DNA of 64,000 nt from Neisseria flavescens. Its GTDB lineage: Bacteria > Pseudomonadota > Gammaproteobacteria > Burkholderiales > Neisseriaceae. The notes below the pieces were generated by a model, which was not told the DNA's origin, ran no database searches, and was given only the letters and a program-made list of their open reading frames with translations. A program made the position numbers and the translations under genes. The number at the start of each line of letters is the position of its first letter. The stretch's first letter is position 1. Below are positions 1 to 7,476 of the stretch, piece after piece. The stretch covers positions 992,001-1,056,000 of the forward strand of contig NZ_CP039886.1 of assembly GCF_005221285.1 (NCBI RefSeq), read 5' to 3'.

Positions 1-536
1 TTGTTTACGCGCTGGGCTACGGCAACAAAGACATTCAGACGGCCTTGGGCCTTAACCTGCAACAGGCAGGCCTGCCATTGATGCAGGTTTGGCAAGAGCA
101 TCTCGCCCTTGACGGCGTCACACTCTTTACCAACCCGCTCTCACCCAATACGCCGCTTGACGCGCTTACCGACGGCAGCCACACCCGCCAACGCATGGCC
201 ATGGACGTTTTTGCCACCAACGCCATCCGCGCCATCCGTATGCAAAGCCCGCGTGTCGGCGTTGTTGCCGCAGCAAAAGCGGACGGCAAGCTCCAGTTCA
301 GCTTCAACGCGACAGACAGCGCGTTTGAAATCGTTCCGCAGACCTTCACTTGGGAGCTGGCCTCAACCGACAATATCGCCATCGTTCAGCAAAACTTCCT
401 CAACCTGATGGCAGAATGCCGAATCGAGCACCTCTACCTGCTGCACAACCCACTGGGCGAAAACGAGAACATCCCTACTTATGCCCAAGCGTTGAAACTG
501 GAAGGCCACAATCCTTTCTTCAGCAATGTAAACTAA
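1..536 (+). CDS. 3' part of an unrecognised protein (runs in from the left edge)
   Basis: The reading frame is open from base 3 to a TAA at 534-536 and enters from outside the window, so only the last 177 or so residues are visible. A TTG at 45 lies in this frame but has no ribosome site, and coding continues upstream of it, so it is not taken as a start. I see no signal peptide, membrane segment or catalytic motif that I recognise. The visible part is a mixed globular sequence with a short Ala/Val-rich stretch (roughly VGVVAAAK) that could be a core beta strand. A DUS copy (ATTCAGACGGCC, bases 34-45) is embedded in the coding sequence. The phosphatase gene follows 86 bases downstream on the same strand. 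Function is not assigned. Confidence 0.7.
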   Translation, partial: VYALGYGNKDIQTALGLNLQQAGLPLMQVWQEHLALDGVTLFTNPLSPNTPLDALTDGSHTRQRMAMDVFATNAIRAIRMQSPRVGVVAAAKADGKLQFSFNATDSAFEIVPQTFTWELASTDNIAIVQQNFLNLMAECRIEHLYLLHNPLGENENIPTYAQALKLEGHNPFFSNVN

Positions 537-622
537 ATTGAAAATGCAACACGCCAAGGCCGTCTGAAAACGGTTTAGCGTGTTGCATTGATTTTCAAAC
601 CTTACCGCTCATTTTCACGCAT

Positions 623-1087
623 ATGAAAACCCACAAAATCCTTTTCGTCTGCCTCGGCAACATCTGCCGCTCCCCCATGGCCGAATACGTCCTGCGCCAC
701 CGCGCCCGCGAAGCAGGCATGGGCAATGCCGTCATTACAGCCAGCGCAGGCACATCAGGTTGGCACGACGGGGAAGACATGCACGAAGGCACGCGCCGCA
801 CACTCAAGCAACACGGCATCGACCCGTCAGGCTTTACCAGCAGCAAAATCAAACCCGGCGATGCCGAACATTTCGACTACATCATCGTGATGGACGACAA
901 CAACCTCAGAGAAACCGAAAAGCAGCTCGGTTTCCACCCCGGAAAAATCTTCAAACTGACCGACCTTATCCCTGATTCAGGTTACAACCACGTTCCCGAT
1001 CCTTGGTACACAGGCGACTTTGACGAAACCTACCGTCTGGTCGATGCCGGCAGTTTGGCCTTGTTGGAAAAATTGAAACAGGCTTAA
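623..1087 (+). CDS. low-molecular-weight protein-tyrosine-phosphatase
   Basis: This 154-residue protein has the full signature of the cytosolic low-molecular-weight PTP family. The P-loop CLGNICRS is at residues 10-17, with nucleophile Cys10 and phosphate-binding Arg16. The general acid is Asp126 in the VPDPWY motif. Length matches the family (about 150-160). It would hydrolyse phosphotyrosine, or small aryl phosphates, in the cytoplasm. In many bacteria these enzymes act on tyrosine kinases of polysaccharide export, but no such kinase or capsule gene is in this window, so the partner is unknown. The gene stands alone and is followed by a DUS-pair terminator. Confidence 0.93.
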   Translation: MKTHKILFVCLGNICRSPMAEYVLRHRAREAGMGNAVITASAGTSGWHDGEDMHEGTRRTLKQHGIDPSGFTSSKIKPGDAEHFDYIIVMDDNNLRETEKQLGFHPGKIFKLTDLIPDSGYNHVPDPWYTGDFDETYRLVDAGSLALLEKLKQA

Positions 1088-1103
1088 ACCGGCTTTAACA
1101 ATA

Positions 1104-1168
1104 AAAGGCCGTCTGAACAGCTATCCGCAAAAGCCATGCTTTCGTGATTACCTGTTCAGACGGCCTTT
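1104..1168. terminator. inverted DUS pair, bidirectional terminator
   Basis: An AAAGGCCGTCTGAACAG arm pairs with CTGTTCAGACGGCCTTT across a loop of about 30 bases. It lies between two convergent genes (the phosphatase and metW), each of which ends facing a T run. Confidence 0.75.
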
Positions 1169-1182
1169 CTCTATGACCGCAA

Positions 1183-1764
1183 TCAACCTACGCGATAAAA
1201 CGCCAGACTGCCTAATAAATTCGGCAGATGTTTAATCTGTTTATTGCCCGTCATAACCGCACGCTCAAGCACGCGGATTTTGTTTTTGGCACACAGCAAA
1301 TCGAAGTCTTTAAGGGTACACCAATGGATATTGGGCGTATCGTACCAATGATACGGCATGCGCTCGGAAACAGGCATATGGCCGCCAACGGCGATTTGAA
1401 AGCGGTTGCGCCAGTAGCCGAAATTAGGGAAGCTGACGATGGCCTGCTTGGCCACGCGCATCAGGCAGCGCAGGATTTTTTCCGTGTTCTGCATCGCCTG
1501 AATGGTTTGGCTCAAGACAATCACATCAAAACTTTGATCGCCAAAAGCCACCAAACCTTCTTCCAAATCGGCTTGAATGACGTTCACGCCGCGGGATATG
1601 GCGGCAATCACGCTGTCAGTATCGATTTCAACGCCGTAGCCGGTGCAATTTTTATGTTCCACCAACGCGGCCAACAGTTCGCCGTCGCCGCAGCCTAAAT
1701 CGAGTACGCGGCTGCCTTCGGGTATCCAATCGTAAATGAGTTGCAAATCGTCGCGCAGATTCAT
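1183..1764 (-). CDS. metW: MetW, SAM-methyltransferase-fold partner of MetX
   Basis: This 193-residue protein has a Rossmann methyltransferase core: motif I VLDLGCGDGELLAAL at about residues 20-34 and an acidic YGVEID strand at 43-48. It ends in the typical MetW region with FPNFGYWRNR. MetW is encoded beside MetX in many proteobacteria and is known to associate with and stimulate the homoserine acyltransferase. Here the ATG overlaps the metX stop by four bases, so the two are translationally coupled. It acts in the cytosol in methionine biosynthesis. Whether it methylates anything is not shown by the sequence. Confidence 0.93.
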   Translation of the reverse strand: MNLRDDLQLIYDWIPEGSRVLDLGCGDGELLAALVEHKNCTGYGVEIDTDSVIAAISRGVNVIQADLEEGLVAFGDQSFDVIVLSQTIQAMQNTEKILRCLMRVAKQAIVSFPNFGYWRNRFQIAVGGHMPVSERMPYHWYDTPNIHWCTLKDFDLLCAKNKIRVLERAVMTGNKQIKHLPNLLGSLAFYRVG

Positions 1765-2900
1765 TTTTGGCAGTCCTTGTAAACGTTGTTCATGTAAGCG
1801 GCAACCGCGCGGATATAGGCTTCGTCTTCCATCAAGAAGGCATCGTGGCCGTGATTGGATTTGACTTCAATGTATTGCACGGATTTTTGCGCGGCGATTA
1901 ATGCCTTGACCAATTCATGCGAACGTTGCGGCGAGAAGCGCCAGTCGGTGCTGAAGCTGGCAACAAAAAACTTGGCCTGCACATTCTCCACGGAGCGCGT
2001 GAGGTTGTGGCCGTAATCGGAGGCCGGGTCGAAGTAGTCAAGTGCCTTGGTCATCAGCAGATAAGTGTTGGCATCGAAACGGCCGACAAACTTATCGCCT
2101 TGATAACGCAGATAAGATTCCACTTCAAATTCAACGCCGTAGCCGTATTGATAGCCGTCTGATTTCAAATCGCGACCAAATTTTTTACCCAAGCCGTCTT
2201 CGGCAAGATAGGTGATGTGCCCCATCATGCGCGCAATACGCAAACCGCGTGAAGGAACGGTACGATGGCTGCGGTAATTGCCTTCATGGAAATCGGGATC
2301 GGTCAAAATGGCCTGACGGGCAACATCGTTAAACGCGATGTTTTGAGTGGAAAGTTTAGGCGCAGAAGCGATAACGAGCGCATGGGCAACGCGTTCAGGC
2401 AAAGAAATCGTCCATTGCAATGCCTGCATACCGCCCAAGCTGCCGCCGACAATGGCCGCCCATTTTTGAATGCCGAGATAATCGGCAAGCATGGATTGGG
2501 ACTTCACCCAGTCTTTGACGGTTACAACCGGAAAATCCGCGCCGTATTCGTGGCCGGTTTCAGGATTTTCAGACAAAGGGCCGGTACTGCCGTCGCAGCC
2601 GCCCAAGTTGTTCAAACCGACAACAAAAAAGCGTTCGGTATCGATGGGTTTGCCGGGTCCGACCATATTGTCCCACCAGCCGGCGTATTTGTCCTCCGCA
2701 CTGTGCTTGCCGGCAACGTGATGATTGCCTGACAGGGCGTGGCATATCAGGACGGCATTGCTTTTGTCGGCATTGAGTGTGCCGTAGGTTTCAATCATCA
2801 GGTCGAAACGGGGTAAAGTTTTGCCGTTTTCCAGAGCAAGCGGTGTGTCAAACGGGATTTTCTGGGGCGTTACAATGCCCACTGAGGCATTTGTTGTCAT
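1761..2900 (-). CDS. metX: homoserine O-acyltransferase MetX
   Basis: MetX activates L-homoserine with an acyl-CoA as the first committed step of methionine synthesis. The 379-residue protein has the alpha/beta-hydrolase layout of the family: LNNLGGCDGSTGP at residues 96-108, the nucleophile elbow GGSLGG with Ser154, an Asp in the STDWRFSP region, and the catalytic His352 in NHGHDAF near the C terminus. The family contains both acetyl- and succinyl-CoA users. Proteobacterial MetX enzymes paired with MetW often prefer succinyl-CoA, so I leave the donor open. It is first in a two-gene operon with metW. A sigma-70 promoter lies 30-60 bases upstream (listed separately). Confidence 0.95.
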   Translation of the reverse strand: MTTNASVGIVTPQKIPFDTPLALENGKTLPRFDLMIETYGTLNADKSNAVLICHALSGNHHVAGKHSAEDKYAGWWDNMVGPGKPIDTERFFVVGLNNLGGCDGSTGPLSENPETGHEYGADFPVVTVKDWVKSQSMLADYLGIQKWAAIVGGSLGGMQALQWTISLPERVAHALVIASAPKLSTQNIAFNDVARQAILTDPDFHEGNYRSHRTVPSRGLRIARMMGHITYLAEDGLGKKFGRDLKSDGYQYGYGVEFEVESYLRYQGDKFVGRFDANTYLLMTKALDYFDPASDYGHNLTRSVENVQAKFFVASFSTDWRFSPQRSHELVKALIAAQKSVQYIEVKSNHGHDAFLMEDEAYIRAVAAYMNNVYKDCQK

Positions 2901-2932
2901 TTGTAATTTCCAAGTGAAGCGGCAAAAGGGGT

Positions 2933-2961
2933 ATTATAACGTTTCATTTTTATTTTGTGCA
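2933..2961 (-). promoter_or_regulatory. probable metX promoter
   Basis: On the minus strand there is a perfect -10 TATAAT (2933-2938). It is 17 bases from TGCACA (2956-2961), which matches four of six -35 bases. The transcript would start about 25 bases before the metX ATG. I saw no SAM riboswitch fold in the short leader. Confidence 0.6.
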
Positions 2962-3016
2962 TGAGGCTTCAGACGGCCTGCCCTGATTAAAGGCAATATT
3001 TTTGGGAGAATGTGAA

Positions 3017-3217
3017 ATGATAGGCAGGCTTTTGCGATTTTTTTTCTTTTGCGCCATAGCAGCATTGATTGTAAACCGTTTGTTCAGCCGCAAACAAAAG
3101 CGCACCATTCGGGAAATCGCCAAAATCAGCGCGTGGGTATTACTGGGCGCGGCGGCCGCTACGCTGTTTTGGTATCTGATGATGCTGTTTTTCAAGCATA
3201 TTCCCAATTCTTATTGA
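3017..3217 (+). CDS. small two-pass membrane protein, unknown function
   Basis: A 66-residue protein. I chose the ATG at 3017 because GGGAGAA sits seven bases upstream; an in-frame TTG 15 bases earlier overlaps that ribosome site. Two hydrophobic segments, at about residues 3-17 and 40-60, are separated by a basic linker (SRKQKRTIREIAK) that should face the cytoplasm. This predicts a small inner-membrane hairpin. I do not recognise a family. It is transcribed away from metX, and a Correia element begins three bases after its stop codon, so its mRNA probably runs into that element. Confidence 0.65.
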   Translation: MIGRLLRFFFFCAIAALIVNRLFSRKQKRTIREIAKISAWVLLGAAAATLFWYLMMLFFKHIPNSY

Positions 3218-3219
3218 AA

Positions 3220-3326
3220 TATAGTGGATTAAATTTAAATCAGGACAAGGCGACGAAGCCGCAGACAGTACAGATAGTACGGCAAGGCGAGGCAACGCCG
3301 TACTGGTTTAAATTTAATCCACTATA
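3220..3326. repeat. short Correia element (CREE/nemis, about 107 bp)
   Basis: The ends match the neisserial Correia element. The left end reads TATAGTGGATTAAATTTAAA, and the reverse complement of the right end is the same for the first 20 bases. The inner arms carry the characteristic CAGGACAAGGCGACGAAGCC and AACGCCGTACTGG blocks. The length of 107 bases corresponds to the internally deleted class, which lacks the central part with the IHF site. The element is flanked by TA, as expected for a TA-targeted MITE. Transcribed copies fold into an RNase III substrate and some copies carry outward promoters. Here it could process the 3' end of the small membrane-protein mRNA. Confidence 0.9.
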
Positions 3327-3332
3327 AAATAT

Positions 3333-3379
3333 AAAAGGCCGTCTGAAAACCTTAATCCAGCGTTTTCAGACGGCCTTTT
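3333..3379. terminator. inverted DUS pair terminator
   Basis: An AAAAGGCCGTCTGAAAAC arm and its exact complement are separated by 11 bases and followed by TTTTG. It separates the Correia element from the convergent nadE gene. Confidence 0.8.
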
Positions 3380-3390
3380 GATGTCCAAAT

Positions 3391-4179
3391 TTAAAACAGC
3401 TCTTCCGGAATCTTGCAAACCGGAATCGGATTGACTTTGTGCTGCATGGCTTTGTGCAATCGGGTATAGATTGCCAAAACTTCGCGCTGTCTGCCTTCAA
3501 AATCTTCAGGCTTGTGGCTGTCGTACACGCTCATCGCCCATTCGAGTTCGGGATAAGATGCGCCCATTTGCTCTTCATCGGTACGCTCGGTATCCCAAAG
3601 TCCGTCCGTCGGTACGGCTTTTTGAATGTCTTCCGATACGTCCAGCTCGGCTGCCAACGCGTACACTTGAGTCTTGGTCAAATCGGCAATCGGGCTGATG
3701 TCCACGCCGCCGTCGCCGTATTTGGTGAAAAAACCGACGCCGAAATCTTCAATTTTGTTACCTGTCCCCACCACCAGCAAACCATGCAGCTGGCCGTAAT
3801 AATAAAGCGTCGTCATGCGCAGGCGGCTGCGTGCATTGGCAAGTGCCAGCTGTTTGTTGGGAAATTCGGTTTCGCTGACATCAACGGTATCGGCAAAAGT
3901 ATCAAAAGTTTGGGTCAAATCGACACTTTGCGCTTTTACATTGGGATAACGCTGTTTCAGACGGCCCATGTGTTCTTGCGCGCGGTTGACTTGGTCGGAT
4001 TTCTGACGAATCGGCATTTCCAACAACAAAACCGACAAACCGGTTTGCGCGACAAGGGTGGAAACCACGGCAGAATCGATGCCGCCGGATACGCCGACGA
4101 CAAAACCTTTGGCACGCGCCTGCTCAGCGTAATCTTTGAGCCATTGAACAATATGGCGGATGATGGCTTGGGTTTGCAT
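3391..4179 (-). CDS. nadE: NH3-dependent NAD(+) synthetase
   Basis: NadE amidates nicotinic acid adenine dinucleotide to NAD+ with ATP and ammonia in the cytosol. The ATP-pyrophosphatase P-loop SGGIDSA lies at about residues 31-37. Later conserved blocks include TGNKIEDFGVGFFTKYGDGGVDISPIADL-type sequence, where both NaAD and ATP bind, and the short C-terminal half typical of the ammonia-dependent form. There is no N-terminal glutaminase (nitrilase) domain, so free ammonia is the donor. The frame is open upstream to 4383, but conservation begins at the ATG at 4179 (262 residues, normal for the family), which I use as the start. Confidence 0.93.
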   Translation of the reverse strand: MQTQAIIRHIVQWLKDYAEQARAKGFVVGVSGGIDSAVVSTLVAQTGLSVLLLEMPIRQKSDQVNRAQEHMGRLKQRYPNVKAQSVDLTQTFDTFADTVDVSETEFPNKQLALANARSRLRMTTLYYYGQLHGLLVVGTGNKIEDFGVGFFTKYGDGGVDISPIADLTKTQVYALAAELDVSEDIQKAVPTDGLWDTERTDEEQMGASYPELEWAMSVYDSHKPEDFEGRQREVLAIYTRLHKAMQHKVNPIPVCKIPEELF

Positions 4180-4281
4180 AGGGATAAATGTTCGCTTCAA
4201 ATAAAACGAATGATAGCCTGATTTACACTTGTCTGAAAGACGACAAGGTATAATGCCCTTTTTATTTCTTGCACACACACC

Positions 4282-4560
4282 ATGTCCAAACCCATCCTTC
4301 TGCGCTGGCTCGTCGTCTGCCTGATTCCGCTCGCCACTCTTTTGTGGTTTGCCCTCAACCCGCCCGAAGACAAAACGCAACACCTCATCAACGGCATCAT
4401 CCTTGCCTGCGAAGCCACGTTCCTATTCAAATTCGTCCTCTTTGACGTCATCAAACACCACCTCAAACAAGAGCCTGAATTGAAACGGCAAAGCATTTGG
4501 ATGTTTATCCCGATTGTTTTGCTGATTGTTTATTTGTTCCACTATTTCGGCGCATTCTGA
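4282..4560 (+). CDS. small integral membrane protein, unknown function
   Basis: A 92-residue protein with three hydrophobic segments, at about residues 7-24, 35-56 and 71-90. A proline-containing loop follows the first segment (ALNPPEDKTQH), and a basic HHLKQEPELKRQ loop precedes the third. I do not recognise a family. It starts 102 bases from the divergent nadE and ends 31 bases before the earP ATG, so it may be the first gene of the transcript that carries earP and efp. Confidence 0.65.
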   Translation: MSKPILLRWLVVCLIPLATLLWFALNPPEDKTQHLINGIILACEATFLFKFVLFDVIKHHLKQEPELKRQSIWMFIPIVLLIVYLFHYFGAF

Positions 4561-4591
4561 TGTTTTCAGACGGCCTTGGGCATATTTTTCC

Positions 4592-5749
4592 ATGAACACC
4601 AACCTACCTTATACCTGCTGGATTTTTTGCAACGTCATCGACAACTTCGGCGACATCGGCGTTTCATGGCGGCTGGCGCGTATTTTGCAACGCGAACTCG
4701 ACTGGCAAGTGCATTTATGGACAGACGATTTCCCATCCCTTCAGGCACTCTGCCCTGATTTAGCCTCGATTCCCAATATCCATCAAGGCATCGGCATTCA
4801 CGCCTGGCAAGCCGAGCATGCCGAAGATACCGATACAGCCCCTACTCCCGACATCATCATCGAAACCTTCGCCTGCGAACTGCCCGACAACGTTCAATCC
4901 ATCATCCGCCAACACCGACCGCTTTGGCTCAACTGTGAATACCTCAGCGCGGAAGACAGCAACGAGAGGCTGCACTTAATGCCCTCGCCTCAAGCTGGCG
5001 GCATACAGAAATACTTTTGGTTTATGGGTTTCAGCGAAAAAAGCGGCGGCCTGCTGCGCGAACGCGATTACGCCGAATCTGCCGGATTTGATACGGAAGC
5101 CTTACGCCGACAACTCAAACTTCCCGCAAAAAATGCATCCGAGTGGCTGCTTTTCGGCTATCAAAGCGATATTTGGGCAAAATGGCTGACTATGTGGCAA
5201 CAGGCCGGCCAACCTATTACCCTGCTGCTTGCGGGTACGCAAATCATCGCCAGCCTGAAAAACAGCGGCCTAGTGCCGCAAAATACCCTGCTTGAAGAAG
5301 GCGATATGTATCAGAGCGAACACATTACCTTGATCAAAATCCCTTTTGTCCCCCAACAGGATTTCGACAAACTGCTCAACCTTGCCGACGGCGTCGTCAT
5401 ACGCGGCGAAGACAGCTTTGTTCGCGCTCAGCTTGCCGGAAAGCCTTTCTTTTGGCACATCTACCCGCAAGAAGAAAATATCCATCTCGACAAGTTGCAT
5501 GCGTTTTGGGACAAAGCGCATCAGGTTTATCCGGATGTTGTCGCCACGGCACACCGCCGCCTTTCCGACGAACTCAACAACGGTGAAGCACTCAGCGACA
5601 GCCAACGCCTGCAGGCATGGCGAACCCTGACGGCACACCAAAACGAATGGCTGCAAAGCGCGGCAAAATGGCGGAACGGACTTTTTACCCAAAAAAGTGC
5701 CGTCGAAAAACTTGCCGCCTTTATTTCAAAGCACAAAAAAATACGCTAA
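4592..5749 (+). CDS. earP: EarP, EF-P arginine rhamnosyltransferase
   Basis: EarP transfers rhamnose from TDP-beta-L-rhamnose to Arg32 of elongation factor P, which is needed to relieve ribosome stalling at polyproline. The protein (385 residues from the ATG at 4592) is an inverting GT-B enzyme. The N-terminal CNVIDNFGDIGVSWRLAR motif at residues 13-30 carries the conserved Asp17 and Asp21, and the nucleotide-sugar site IRGEDSFVRAQLAGKPFFW is in the C-terminal domain. The substrate gene efp follows 42 bases downstream and has the matching Arg32. The track start at 4526 lies inside the preceding gene and adds non-conserved residues, so I reject it. Confidence 0.95.
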   Translation: MNTNLPYTCWIFCNVIDNFGDIGVSWRLARILQRELDWQVHLWTDDFPSLQALCPDLASIPNIHQGIGIHAWQAEHAEDTDTAPTPDIIIETFACELPDNVQSIIRQHRPLWLNCEYLSAEDSNERLHLMPSPQAGGIQKYFWFMGFSEKSGGLLRERDYAESAGFDTEALRRQLKLPAKNASEWLLFGYQSDIWAKWLTMWQQAGQPITLLLAGTQIIASLKNSGLVPQNTLLEEGDMYQSEHITLIKIPFVPQQDFDKLLNLADGVVIRGEDSFVRAQLAGKPFFWHIYPQEENIHLDKLHAFWDKAHQVYPDVVATAHRRLSDELNNGEALSDSQRLQAWRTLTAHQNEWLQSAAKWRNGLFTQKSAVEKLAAFISKHKKIR

Positions 5750-5791
5750 AATAGCGCGTTTTATTACAACCGATTTGATTGGAAAACCACA

Positions 5792-6352
5792 ATGAAAACA
5801 GCACAAGAACTGCGCGCCGGCAACGTATTCATGGTCGGCAACGATCCTATGGTCGTTCAAAAAACCGAATACATCAAAGGAGGCCGCTCTTCCGCCAAAG
5901 TCAGCATGAAACTGAAAAACCTGCTGACCGGTGCCGCTTCCGAAACCATTTACAAAGCCGACGACAAATTCGACGTCGTCATCCTGTCCCGCAAAAACTG
6001 TACTTACAGCTACTTTGCCGACCCAATGTACGTCTTCATGGACGAAGAATTCAACCAATACGAAATCGAAGCCGACAACATCGGCGACGCGTTGAAATTC
6101 ATCGTTGACGGTATGGAAGACCAATGCGAAGTAACCTTCTACGAAGGCAACCCTATCTCCGTAGAACTGCCTACCATCATCGTTCGCGAAGTTGAATACA
6201 CCGAGCCTGCCGTTAAAGGCGATACCTCCGGTAAAGTGATGAAAACCGCACGTCTGGTCGGCGGCACTGAAATCCAAGTGATGTCTTACATCGAAAACGG
6301 CGACAAAGTCGAAATCGATACCCGTACCGGCGAATTCCGCAAACGTGCTTAA
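5792..6352 (+). CDS. efp: elongation factor P (Arg32 type)
   Basis: EF-P binds between the ribosomal P and E sites and promotes peptide bonds at consecutive prolines. The 186-residue protein has the three beta-barrel domains of the family. At the tip of domain I, the KGGRSSAKVSMK loop places Arg at residue 32, the site rhamnosylated by EarP, instead of the lysine used by EpmA-type organisms. The adjacent earP gene confirms the modification route. A perfect DUS palindrome terminator follows 15 bases after the stop. Confidence 0.97.
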   Translation: MKTAQELRAGNVFMVGNDPMVVQKTEYIKGGRSSAKVSMKLKNLLTGAASETIYKADDKFDVVILSRKNCTYSYFADPMYVFMDEEFNQYEIEADNIGDALKFIVDGMEDQCEVTFYEGNPISVELPTIIVREVEYTEPAVKGDTSGKVMKTARLVGGTEIQVMSYIENGDKVEIDTRTGEFRKRA

Positions 6353-6366
6353 TCAGCCCGCAACAC

Positions 6367-6400
6367 AAAAAGGCCGTCTGAATATTCAGACGGCCTTTTT
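6367..6400. terminator. perfect DUS palindrome terminator
   Basis: A perfect 34-base palindrome: AAAAAGGCCGTCTGAA joined directly to TTCAGACGGCCTTTTT with a TA centre. It can end both efp (plus) and the convergent MlaC-like gene (minus). Confidence 0.85.
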
Positions 6401-6411
6401 ATCAATCTGCC

Positions 6412-7011
6412 TTATTGTTTCTTCAAGCCCTTGGCTGCGACAGTCGCAATCGTATCGTCAATGCCTTTGCTCTTAATCAGCTCGCTAAATTGATTTCGGT
6501 ATACCGTTACCAAGCTGGTACCGTCCACACGGATGTTGTAAATCTTATACGCACCGCCGCTTTGGTAAAGCTGGTAGGCCACTTCATACTTGGTGCCTTT
6601 TTTGGTCTGAATTTCTGAGAAAACGTCAAACTTATTGCCGTTTGCCGTCATCTTCGGCAACAGGCGCACATTCGCATCCGCCGCACCAATCAGTGCAGAA
6701 TGCGAGTACATCGCAATCACCATATCTTTGAATACACGGATAAAATCGGTTTTCTGTTTGGCAGAAAATTCACGCCATGGCGCGCCGACAGCCAAAGCCG
6801 AAATCCGTTCATAGTCCAAATAACGGTTGGCATACTGCTCAATCTGTTTCACACGTTGCGCTTCTGTCAAAGACGTATTGCGTGCAATTTTCAACACGGC
6901 ATCAATGTTCTGCTGCATCTGCTTTTGCGCCGGATGCGTTTCCGCCACCACATAAGGCGCGGCAATCACCATCGGTGCGGCCACAATCAAAGTCTGAAGA
7001 AAACGGTTCAT
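6412..7011 (-). CDS. MlaC/Ttg2D-family periplasmic lipid-binding protein
   Basis: A protein of 199 residues from the ATG at 7011 (an in-frame ATG at 7023 would add four). It starts with a signal peptide of about 25 residues ending near VVAETH. The rest has the MlaC/toluene-tolerance fold signatures: an early helical region with LTEAQRVKQIEQYANRYLDYERISALAVG, a FSAKQKTDFIRVFKDMV helix, and a late IYNIRVDGTSLVTVYRNQF block. MlaC shuttles phospholipid between the MlaA complex in the outer membrane and MlaFEDB in the inner membrane. None of the other mla genes is nearby, so this is an orphan paralogue or an unlinked component. The lipid cargo is inferred from the family. Confidence 0.85.
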   Translation of the reverse strand: MNRFLQTLIVAAPMVIAAPYVVAETHPAQKQMQQNIDAVLKIARNTSLTEAQRVKQIEQYANRYLDYERISALAVGAPWREFSAKQKTDFIRVFKDMVIAMYSHSALIGAADANVRLLPKMTANGNKFDVFSEIQTKKGTKYEVAYQLYQSGGAYKIYNIRVDGTSLVTVYRNQFSELIKSKGIDDTIATVAAKGLKKQ

Positions 7012-7176
7012 GACGATATCCATCCAAAATAAAACCGCATTTTAAAAACAATCTATTCCAAAAAACTTAATTCCTTGTAAAAGCAGTCATGAGCAATGAA
7101 AAATCCTGCAATCAAATTTCAGACGGCCTGATAAAAATAAGATAACATGTGAACGCTATTTTAAAAGGAAAAAGCC

Positions 7177-7392
7177 ATGCCTTATGTCAACATCAAAGTA
7201 ACCGGCGGCAGCGAAGCCCCGAGTGCAGAGCAAAAAGCCGAATTAATCCGCGGCGTTACCGAATTACTCTCGCGCGTTCTCAACAAAAACCCTGAGACAA
7301 CCGTCGTCGTCATTGACGAAATCGATATGGACAACTGGGGCATAGGCGGCAAAAGCGTGACAGTTCGCCGTGCGGAAGCGCGCAATAAGTAA
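7177..7392 (+). CDS. 4-oxalocrotonate tautomerase family protein
   Basis: A 71-residue protein that begins Met-Pro, giving the catalytic N-terminal Pro after Met removal. It follows the short tautomerase pattern: a beta strand YVNIKVTG, a helix with AEQKAELIRGVTELLSRVL, a second strand TTVVVIDEIDMDNWGIGG, and a basic tail. GG-type ribosome site AAAAGGAAAA precedes the ATG. Family members tautomerise alpha-keto acids as small oligomers. There is no catabolic pathway in the neighbourhood to name a substrate. Confidence 0.88.
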   Translation: MPYVNIKVTGGSEAPSAEQKAELIRGVTELLSRVLNKNPETTVVVIDEIDMDNWGIGGKSVTVRRAEARNK

Positions 7393-7476
7393 ACTTGGGC
7401 CGTCTGAAACCCTTTTAATTTACCCGCAAAAAGAGTACATTTATCCCATTGTCTACAATTTTACGGAATACACATC

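Noticed and set aside
2901..2960. SAM riboswitch before metX
   Set aside because: The leader is only about 25 bases and has no multi-helix fold; it is a plain promoter region.
3439..4221. Long plus-strand frame opposite nadE
   Set aside because: It lies wholly antisense to nadE, has no ribosome site and no recognisable domain; it is a shadow of GC-biased codons.
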